From Glebionis coronaria (Eukaryota > Streptophyta > Magnoliopsida > Asterales > Asteraceae): a stretch of 64,000 bases of DNA. Under the pieces are notes generated by a model that worked only from the letters and a program-made list of their open reading frames with translations, searched no databases and was not told the DNA's origin. The stretch is taken from assembly GCA_025667525.1 (NCBI GenBank), contig CM046876.1, positions 567,855,469 to 567,919,468 of the forward strand, read 5' to 3'. The position numbers were made by a program, and so were the translations under genes. The stretch's first letter is position 1; each line of letters opens with the position of its first letter. Of this stretch, positions 55,340 to 64,000 are shown piece after piece.

Positions 55340-55874
55340 CTGGGCATGCTCACTAGAAGCCAGTTGCATCCGGCCGTGTATTTGAAACTACACGGTACCA
55401 GGCCACCAAGACTTTAGGTACCGTTACTGGCATATTATTCATGTTTGGACATGCTGTATGCGTTCTGTTTGATACGGGTGCGACCCATTCAATAATATCT
55501 TCCATGTTTGCTTCACGTATTGATATGCCACCTACCTTACTTGATAATGTATTATGTATATCCACGCCTATGAAAGAATGTTCGTATTACCCATGTGTAT
55601 AGAGATATCCCTTTACAGTTTGATGACAAGATTCGTCTTGTTAACGAACTTCCCTTGGACATGTGAGAGTTCGATATGATTATGGGTATGGATTGGTTAG
55701 CAGCACATCGCGCTATGATTGATTGCCATTCATATCGGGTCATGTTCGGCGATATTCAGGCTCCTGAATACATTCATCGTGGTTTTCTACCAGGAAAATC
55801 TGTGCAAATTATTTCTGCTTTACAAGCACGTGCTTTATTATCCCATGTCTGCGAAGGTTTTCTAGCTACCATTC
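55340..55874 (+). pseudogene. Element H protease, frameshifted
   Basis: The active-site motif VLFDTGATHSIIS is at 55462..55500 in one frame; the frame shifts at about 55590. The C-terminal part with MIMGMDWLAAH (55676 onwards) reads in another frame and continues towards RT. An aspartic protease of the Gypsy type. At least one frameshift and a TAG/TGA codon inactivate it. Confidence 0.8.
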
Positions 55875-56780
55875 ATGACACGACTTCTGAAGTCCCTTCA
55901 ATTCATGATCAGCCGATTGTTTCCGAGTTTCCGGATGTATTTCCAGAAGAGCTTCCAGGTATACCTCCTATCCTCTAACGTGGAGTTTGGCATTGAGCTT
56001 GTTCTGGGAGCTGAACATGTCTCCAAAGCTCCTTATCGCATGGCTCCCATTAATTTAAAGGAATTGAAGGATCAACTGCAAGAGTTGCTGGAACGAGGTT
56101 TTATTCTCCCGAGTGTATCACCATGGGGTGCACCGGTTCTGTCTGTCAAGAAGAAAGATGGTAGCATGAGATTATGTATCGACTACATTGAATTGAACAA
56201 GATCACCATTCGTAATCGTTATCCCCTTCCACGTATTTATGACTTGTTCGATCAACTAAAAGGTGCTAAGCACTTTTCCAAGATCGATTTACGTTCAGGC
56301 TACCATCAGTTGCGAGTGAAAGAGCAGGACATCTCCAAGACTGATTTTCACTCGCGTTATGGTCATTATGAATTTATGGTTATGTCGTTTGGTCTCACGA
56401 ATGCTCCAACTGTATTTATGGACTTGATGAATCGAGTTTTCCATGAATTCTTAGACAAGTACTTTATTGTGTTCATTGATGACATCCTGATCTTCTCAAA
56501 TTCTAGAGAAGAACACGAGGATCATCTTCGCACGATACTACAGATTCTTCGACAGGAGAAATTGTATGCTAAGTTTTCCAAGTATCAGTTCTGGTTGAGT
56601 AAAGTGGCATTCCTGGGCCACATTATTTTAGCAGAAGGAATTACCATGGACCCAGCGAAGGCTGAGGCTATCACCAAATGGCCAAGACCGATGTCTACGA
56701 CTGAAGTATGTAGTTTTCTAGGATTAGCTGGCTATTACCGCAGGTTTGTTGAAGGCTTCTTGGGTTGGCCTTACCTTTGA
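55875..56780 (+). pseudogene. Element H reverse transcriptase
   Basis: 301 codons with the complete RT palm: [53 protein letters not shown] and the catalytic [11 protein letters not shown], then the connection domain to [15 protein letters not shown]. The first 35 or so codons of the ORF are out of frame with the domain neighbours; a frameshift near 55965 links it to the preceding [11 protein letters not shown]. It ends in a frameshift at about 56760, before RNase H. Upstream and downstream breaks make the polyprotein dead though the domain itself is intact. Confidence 0.87.
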
Positions 56781-57445
56781 CTAAGCTTTTGCGAAAGGGT
56801 GAGAAATTTGTTTAGAATGATGAGCGAGATAAGAGCTTCGAAGAGCTTATGAAACGTTCAGTTTCCGCGCCTATCCTTACTCTCCCATTTGGTACAGGTG
56901 GATTTCAGATTTACAGTGATGCTTTTGGGAAGGGTCTTGGTTGTGTACTCATGCAGCATGGGAAGGTAATTTCCTATGCATCACGACAACTAAAGCCCTA
57001 CAAAGTAAACTATCATACTCATGATCTGGTGTTAGCAGCAATAGTATTCACACTTAAGATTTGGAGGCACTATCTTTATGGTGAGTCATGTGACATCTTC
57101 ACCGACCATAAGAGCCTCAAATACATTTTTAATCAGCGAGAGTTAAACATGAGACAGATACGGTGATTGGAGTTGTTGAAGGATTATGACACCAACATTC
57201 GATACCATCCAGGTAAAGCCAATGTAGTGGCTGACTCTTTGAGAAGAAAGTCAGGCATGATAGCTGGCATCAAGGTAGAGGAGGAAATTCTTCGTGATCT
57301 AGAGCATCTGGAGATTGAGCTTTTTGTACGTGGACAGAATGGTTTCTGGGCTAGCATGAGAGTTGAGACGGATTTAATTTCTCAGATTAAAGCAGCTCAG
57401 AAGGACGACGGCGAAATCTGGGCTATTATTCAGAACATTGATTAG
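56781..57445 (+). pseudogene. Element H RNase H and link to integrase
   Basis: RNase H with D in [11 protein letters not shown], the [23 protein letters not shown] stretch and D in [16 protein letters not shown] at 57164..57166 stands where Gypsy elements have W, and a TAG at 57443..57445 follows in the same frame. Both fit G-to-A or C-to-T decay. Confidence 0.85.
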
Positions 57446-58182
57446 CAGACAGAGTTCCGCGTTGATAACGACGACATTGTATGGCAGGGTACTAAGTTAT
57501 GTGTTCCAGAGGATCCTACACTAAGAGAGGCCTTGTTGACCGAGGATCATAGTTCACCATTTTCTATTCATCCGGGTGCTACAAAATGTATCATGATCTC
57601 AAACAACATTTTTGGTGGAGCGATATAAAACAAGATGTAGCTACTTTCGTTTCTAAATGGCTGACCTGCCAGCAGGTAAAGATAGAACACCAGTGTGCTA
57701 GTGGTTTGTTACAACCTTTAGAAATTTTTGAATGGAAATGGGACAAGGTCTCCATGGATTTTCGTTACTGGACTACCATAGACTCAGAGGAAGCATGATG
57801 CTATCTGGGTCGTTGTCGATCGTTTGACCAAGTCTGCACATTTTCTTCATATCCGCAAAGAGTACGCAGTTAGCAGAAATATTCCAGCAAGAGATCGTGC
57901 GATTACCACGGTACTCCATCATACATCATATCAGATAGGGATCAACGTTTCACGTCTCGCTTCTGGAAAGTTTTGCAGAAAGCTTGGGGAACCAGGCTCA
58001 AGCTTAGCACAACTTTCCATCCTCAGACAGACGGTCAGTCCGAGCGTCCGATTCAAAATTTGGAAGACATGTTATGCTCTTGTGCGTTAGAGTGGACAGG
58101 AAATTGGGATGATTACATATGTTTGGTGGAGTTTGCTTACAAAAATAGTTGACATGCAAGTATCAAGTGTGCTTCTTTCGAG
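57446..58182 (+). pseudogene. Element H integrase N-terminal and core region
   Basis: H2C2-type region: H in TEDHSSPFSIHPG, then frameshift near 57575, HFWWSDIKQDVA and CQQVKIEH. The core starts with D in KVSMDF, another frameshift follows near 57790, VVVDRLTKSAHFL is legible, and the second D and the E lie in broken frames (57930..58060, DGQSE-type motif out of frame). Several frameshifts and stop codons. Confidence 0.78.
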
Positions 58183-58797
58183 ATGTTATACGGTAGGAAG
58201 TGTCGTGCTCCAATTTGTTGGGATCAAGTTGGTGAACGTATCATTGAGGGTCCGGAGATGATTGAAGTGACCAATGAGAAGGTCACCATTGCCAAGGAGA
58301 AGCATAAGGAAGCTCGTACTCGTCCGAAAAGTTATGCTGACAAACACCACAAATCACTAGAATTTCAGCCTGGTGATCATGTTTTCTTGAAAGTATCACT
58401 CGCACGTGGAGTCAAGAGTTTTGGTATTAAGGGTAAGTTTAGTCCACGTTTCATCAGACCGTTCGAGATCCTCGATCGTGTCGGTGAAGTTTTTGTATCG
58501 TTCGGTGTTACCTCCTTAGTTATCACATGTTCACAACGTGTTTCACGTATCTTTACTCAAAGGTTACAATTATCATCATTTGCACGTTGTCTCGTATACA
58601 CTCAATCAGATTCGTCAGGATCTATCTTACGTTGAGGAACCTGAAGTCATTATAGATCATCAAGATCGGGTCATGAGGAAAAAGACTACTCCATTTGTCA
58701 AGATCCTTTGGAGGAACCATCTCGAGCGGGAAGCCACTTGGGAAACGGAGGCGTCAGTCCAGACTTCTTATCCTCATTTCCTCCCATGATTCGGGTA
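58183..58797 (+). pseudogene. Element H integrase C-terminus and chromodomain
   Basis: Frame 58183..58635 reads MLYGRKCRAPICWDQVGE, the conserved GPY/F region (FSPRFIRPFEILDRVGEV) and then shifts. The overlapping frame from 58538 ends with a chromodomain-like segment (EEPEVIIDHQDRVMR ... ILWRNHLEREATWE) and stop at about 58789. In chromoviruses this domain steers integration to particular chromatin marks. Two frames are needed, so it is broken. Confidence 0.85.
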
Positions 58798-58847
58798 TGT
58801 TCTTTTTAGCCATATCGTGTTTCTAATTCGAGGACGAATTATTCTTT

Positions 58848-58862
58848 TTAAAAGGGATGAGT
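58848..58862 (+). other. Polypurine tract of element H
   Basis: TAAAAGGGATGAGT directly precedes LTR start TGTAAAAC. Confidence 0.75.
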
Positions 58863-61800
58863 TGTAAAACCCGCATGAAAATACATGAAAATTTACCGTT
58901 AAACTAAAACTTTAATATTTAATTAATGCACAATAAGTATTTACGTATATTTAATACTACACGACAAGATATGACATGAAAGTATTAATCACGAATTAAC
59001 AAATACACAAGATTATAACTCATGACATGAAATAAATACTAAACGGGCTCCATGTTAAACAATAAACCTTTACAAGTTAATAAGGGCCCAAGGCCCGGTC
59101 CACTAAAGGAAGTAATAACATAACAATCGTATGTTTCTGTCATTTGTAACAAAAAAACAAACAGTAAACCCTAAAGAGGGTGTGGCCGCCAGTTTTTAAG
59201 AACAAAAGAGGAAGGAGAAAAATCTTGTTGATCTTGAATTCTTGTGTGTATATTCGTGTTTAATCATACCTAGATCACATCTTATTCGGTAATCCTAAAT
59301 CTTAATCTCTTATTTATTTTCAAGAATTATTTATAAAGTTATTTTGATTATTATAAGAACACATGTTTTGATAATCAAAACAAGAACATAAATCATGTTA
59401 GTTGTTTGGGTTGGCACGGAAATCGAGGACCCCATCGGGGGTGCTCTCGGTGGGTATTTTTGGTAAAACCCGCAAGAAAATACATGAAAATTTACCGTTA
59501 AACTAAAAGTTTAATATTTAGTTAATGCACGATAAGTATTTACGTATATTTAATACTACACGACAAGATATGACACGAAAGTATTAATCATGAATTTACA
59601 AATACACGAGATTATAACTCATGACATGAAATAAATACTAAACGGGCTCCATGTTAAACAATAAACCTTTACAAGTTAATAAGGGCCCAAGGCCCGGTCC
59701 ACTAAAGGAAGTAATAACATAACAATCGTATGTTTCTGTCATTTGTAACAAACAAAAAAACAAACAGTAAACCTTAAAGAGGGTGTGGCCGCCGGTTTTT
59801 AAGAACAAAAGAGGAAGGAGAAAAAGCTTGTTGATCTTGAATTCTTGTGTGTGTATTCCTGTTTAATCATACGTAGATCACATCTTATTTGGTAATCCTA
59901 AATCTTAACCTCTTATTTATTTTCAAGTATTATTTATAAAGTTATTTGGATTATTATAAGAACACATGTTTTGATAATCAAAACAAGAACAAAAATCATG
60001 TTAGTCGTTTGGGTTAGCACGGAAACCAAGGACCCCATAAGGGGGGGTGCTCTCGGTGGGTATTTTTGGTATGACAGCCGAGATCCTATGGCTCTCGGTG
60101 GGGATTCTGTGCAAGCAGGGGCCGCAACCACATTGGCTGTTTTGTTGTGTCAGCCACAACCCCAAAGGGGCCACAGTGGGAAGGCTTGGCGAGGCAGTGG
60201 CAACCGATACCTACAGGTCTCGGTAGGTAAAAGCTGTTGGCAGCCACAACAGAAGGAGGCCGGTAGGAAAAAGGTGTTGGCGGTGGGTAATAAAACATGG
60301 GCAGCCGCAACCATAAGGTTGCGGTGGTAAATAAACGTGGGCAACTGAGACCGTAAGGTTCCAGTGGTGTTGTTGTTCGAGAAGCCGAGCACCCAAGGGT
60401 GTCTCAGTGGTAGTTGTTTGGCTCGGTTAAACCGAGAGATCACATATGGGGGTGTTTGGTTTTAGTTATTTAATCGGCTTATTTATAACTTATTAGATTG
60501 AATTAAATTAACATGAGCTTACTATTTTTTTAACTTAATTATAAATTATTATTAGGATTCAAGGCTTAATTTATAATTAATCTATGACATATTATTTATA
60601 TTTAATTATAATCCATGACATATTATTAGCTATAATTAATTATAATCCATGACATATTATTATTTATAATTAATTATAATCCATGACATATTATTATTTA
60701 TTAATTAATTATAAATTCCATGACACATTACTAATTAATAACTAATTATAAATTTCATGACATATAAAAGTTAATTATTAAAATTGATTTTATTAATATT
60801 TTACTTATTTAAATCATGACTTATTAGTATAATACTTATAATTAACCATGGCTTAAAACTTCATGTCTTATAAGAATTAGCTTATTTAATATACTTATTA
60901 AACCATGACTTATATAAATTAGCTTATTCGATGAACAAGATAAATTACTTATGTATATTAAACGAGCTTATTACTATTTATGGAAACTTACTAATTATGA
61001 AAAATTACTATTTTTGGAAACTTACTATTTATGGAAACGTACTATTTATAGAAACCTACTATTTTTGGAAAGTTACTTTTTATAGAAACCTGCTATTTTT
61101 GGAAAGTTACTATATATGGAAACTTGTTATTTATGGAAAGGTACTAATTATGGAAATATCGAGTATAATAACACAAGAATCATGAAATAAATTAATCAAG
61201 AACACATGAACGCATAACATTAAGGAAGTAACCAAGACCATGAACAAGTAACTCATACACGTCCTTTATTATGTAACTCACGTGAAGTCGGAATAGTACT
61301 TTTCCGTTGTTCATCTCTTTCATTGCTTGCTGGACACAAGGTACGGATATTCCGTCCTTCAGTAAGGACATCCTTTCTCTTCATGATTAGGATTCCCCGT
61401 TTGCTATGCCACATGTCTTCCCCAGTTTCATATTATAAAAAAATTTCATTGTTTGCCATGCTCTCATTTTATTAATTTCATAACCTAAGTACTACCCGAG
61501 CTATATACATGCATGACCATGACTTACATAATTACCACCTAGTTATGGAGGTACCATAACCATGACATATGAGGCACGTGTGTCATGACTCTTCCGTGAT
61601 AAGAGTGATTTCTCGCGGCGTCCCTTCACGTTTCATGTTGGCCATTATTATTATTATTCCGGGGCATATGGGTGCATCCTAATTTACAAGTTTATAGGTT
61701 TACACGTACAGTGTGATTGGTATGGTGTGTGCTCTACACCCCATCACATTAGAGCTGATCCCTCCACTTTTATTAGAGGTTACCCCTCTAATTGCATGAC

Positions 61801-62357
61801 GAGGCAACCCCTCTATTTGTTCATGCACACGTTGATAATATGCTATGACTTATATGAGCTCGTGGGCATTTACTCATATTGCATGTACAACTTATGACTT
61901 TTCAGTTATCCTTCTTGTTTATAAATTATCTCCCAGGTTTTCCTCAGGACATAGATATTCTTTTCGCTGCTTTCATATTTATTATTCATGTTACCATTAT
62001 TCTACCATGTCATTATATCCATTCACTGAGCGTATTGCTCACCCGTATTTCTTTTCATGTCTTATACGGCAGGTACCTAAAGACAGGCTTGAGCATTGAG
62101 AGTATGTGCATAAGATGAGAGCTACCTTAAACTCATTTCCTTTTTGCATTTTAAATACTTATGCTTGGTTGGACACATGTTTTATCCTTTCTACTTCTTT
62201 TACTTTATGCATGTTGAGCTTATGTTTGAGAGCCAATGTTTGATTCCGGCTTCCCTGATGGTCTTTTATTGTCTTTATGACTATATGCCTTTATTATGCT
62301 TTGATGACACGCCATGATTTTGACATAACGACCTTCTTGTCAAAGTGGGTCGTTACA
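58863..62357 (+). repeat. Element H 3' LTR with an internal tandem duplication
   Basis: The first approximately 600 bp (58863..59463) are followed by a second start (TAAAACCCGC at 59464) and then a full LTR. The junction lies at TATTTTTGG/TAAAACC, where the original continues TATTTTTGGTATGACA. Followed by AGACA (62358..62362). Confidence 0.9.
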
Positions 62358-62894
62358 AGACAAGTAATTAGCATAAACGATAAAGAATCGTGTGTCTTTT
62401 AGCAATAGATTTAATCATCTTTATCAAACAACTAATATAACCGAAAACCCAATAAGATCAAACAGTGATCTCTCTAAGCGCGCGCACACACAATACGTTT
62501 AACAAGCAATAAGTATGCTAGTGCGTAAGTGTTAAACAACCAATAAACCAAGTTTCTTAAATCAATCAACACATGAAACATTATTTGTTTCTTTCTTGTT
62601 GATTGACAAAACCAAACACCCCTATAGGGTTTATTGTCGATCAGACCACAAGGAAAAAAAAGAGGAAAAAGTGATTTAGAGATTATTAGTGAATAATGAA
62701 ATATCCAAGACCTCTTTATATACTTGGTATAATTTGGTGATCAAACAACCAAACCCATAAGCCTCATGGGCTTTTGTTTCTTTTTTATTTATTTTCTATA
62801 TTTGGTTTATTTGTTTAACTATAATTAATATTAATTATATATTGCTTAACGATTTACGTGTGCGCCTCAATAGGCTCGAGATGACTTCCGAACA

Positions 62895-63601
62895 TATATT
62901 ATTTAATTTATATATTCTTTCATAAAAGTTTATACAAAAGTCGAGTTAAATTTATAAGTTTAATTAAAAGTTTTGAATAGAAATAGTATGGTTGTAATAA
63001 TTGCAACATGTACAATCATCATTGGAAAACATATCATTTGCACTAAGCTCACGATATCAAACGTTAACATGCAAAGGAGTCGAGTTGAATAGAGCCTTTC
63101 AAAACCTAAGCTTGGCTCGTTTGATATTTATAAGGCCCCGATTCCATTAGAGAATAAGATAAATACAAATTATTCATTTAAGTTTATCTTATTGTCTATA
63201 TTAGGTTCGAGCATTATGTTTTGAGCTCGAGCTCGAACACGACTATTTTTATGATACTAAACAAAATAAATCTCAACTTAAGCTCGACTTAAGATGTACA
63301 ATAGGTTCTAACTTGCTTATCTAATTTAAGCTCATGTATATATAAACACACACAAGTAATACAGTATACAATTACATGTATACAAGATTAAAAAAATTTC
63401 TAAGTTTATTGAGCTCGAGCCTAACAGAGTTGTAGGTATTAACTGTGAAATCCTTAAAACTCGACTAATTTGAGATTTTACCAAATCCGTCTCAAGCTTT
63501 TAACTAGCGGCTTGACACGTTTTTAACCCTAGTGTTTTCCTAATGGGCATGGATATTCATATCAAAGTCCTTGGCCTACAAATCTAGTTCAGGACTCAAA
63601 C
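62895..63601. other. No gene seen
   Basis: A/T-rich; several GAGCTCGA-type motifs between 63050 and 63450 in both orientations, reminiscent of DNA-transposon remnants but without clear ends. Confidence 0.4.
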
Positions 63602-63604
63602 TAA

Positions 63605-63964
63605 GGGCATCTCCAATGCATAGAGTTTAATAGAGTGACACATAGACATTACATCTTCCTTTACAAAAAACTCTACAATCCATAAACATGGAGCAAGTAA
63701 AATGAATTGGCAGATGGTTGTACTATCTTATATGATTTTTATACATATTAAATAACAGAAAGGACATGTAAGTAGGTGAAATGGGAAGGAAGATGTACTT
63801 TGTTCAATATTTAATTAGTTTATTTTCTAAATTTGGTCCCACACACTAGTATAATATGTTATTATACCATATGTTTGTGTGGCACATTACAATGGATTAT
63901 GCGTATGACTGGTCAGCTATTTTCTTTATTATGCGTACTCCACCTGTATGCATTGTGGATGGCC
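63605..63964. mobile_element. PIF/Harbinger-like MITE (360 bp)
   Basis: Terminal inverted repeats GGGCATCTCCAATGCATA (63605..63622) and, inverted, GGCCATCCACAATGCATA (63964..63947) match at 15 of 18 positions. A TAA is duplicated on both sides (63602..63604, 63965..63967), as expected for PIF/Harbinger. No ORF, A/T-rich interior: a non-autonomous miniature element. Confidence 0.8.
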
Positions 63965-64000
63965 TAAGAAATATAGCATATTGATAACTAGGCATCATAC

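Larger units (their letters stand above)
50729..62357 (+). mobile_element. Element H: chromovirus (Tekay/Del-like Gypsy), decayed
   Basis: 5' LTR 50729..53580, initiator tRNA-Met PBS, structured leader, gag with intron-like insertions, protease, RT, RNase H, integrase, chromodomain, PPT and 3' LTR 58863..62357. Target duplication AGACA. The C-terminal chromodomain and the order RT, RNase H, integrase define a chromovirus. Coding parts carry many nonsense codons and frameshifts. The 3' LTR is about 640 bp longer than the 5' LTR owing to an internal tandem duplication. Confidence 0.92.
50644..62894 (-). repeat. Element G 5' LTR, split by element H
   Basis: LTR pieces 50644..50728 and 62363..about 62894. 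The inner end is fixed by the PBS. The outer end TGTTCGGAAG at 62894 is a guess based on TGTT/AACA ends. A sense TATA box TATATAAAG lies at 62722..62714. H entered at AGACA (50724..50728, repeated 62358..62362). No second LTR copy is in the window. Confidence 0.5.

Overview
The window is plant nuclear DNA built almost entirely of nested LTR retrotransposons, with one small DNA transposon (MITE) at the right edge. I see no host protein-coding gene, tRNA, rRNA or CRISPR array. A eudicot is likely. The Copia polyprotein type, with a long coiled-coil spacer, and the Athila-like elements with RT-less relatives recall what I remember of Asteraceae genomes, but that placement is a weak inference. Elements are called A to H here for convenience.

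Layout. Element A (1..17387, minus) is an Athila/Tat-type Gypsy element. Its 5' LTR is 13459..17387, and its leader, gag, protease and the start of RT run leftwards off the window. Element B (3796..13315, minus, duplicated target ATTAA) sits in the leader of A and is complete: 2019-bp LTRs, PBS, PPT and gag-protease but no RT or integrase. Element C (17388..18517, plus) is the 3' end of a Copia-like element into which A inserted. Element D (19180..22155, plus, target CAGCT) is a complete 3-kb element with no coding capacity. Element E (23581..50349, minus, target TCCAA) is a large Copia element with an almost open gag-pol and only three frameshifts. Element F (25277..38503, minus, target GGGTC) lies inside the 3' noncoding region of E; it resembles A but lacks RT, RNase H and integrase. 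Element G is an older Copia-type element of which a PBS and a split LTR are visible (50355..50728 and 62363..about 62894). Element H (50729..62357, plus, target AGACA) is a decayed chromovirus with a chromodomain, inserted in the LTR of G. A 360-bp PIF/Harbinger-type MITE (63605..63964, target TAA) follows.

How the parts relate. Only E, H and the truncated A carry recognisable polymerase genes. B, D and F keep the cis-acting signals (LTR, PBS, PPT) but lack a polymerase, so they would need proteins supplied in trans. B and F share an unusual design: gag plus protease, a divergent C-terminal tail with the motif FDPGI, and a long 3' noncoding block in which a hairpin-plus-polypurine module is present both internally and at the LTR border.

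Most notable signals: (1) the internal hairpin/PPT copies of B and F; (2) a TTCGGAA array cassette shared by Gypsy element B and Copia element E; (3) a candidate leader intron in B that spans this array and the PBS; (4) three tandem hairpins with one loop sequence and varying stems in the leader of H; (5) three intron-like insertions in the gag of H that each restore the frame when removed. All were read by eye, without alignment or folding software.
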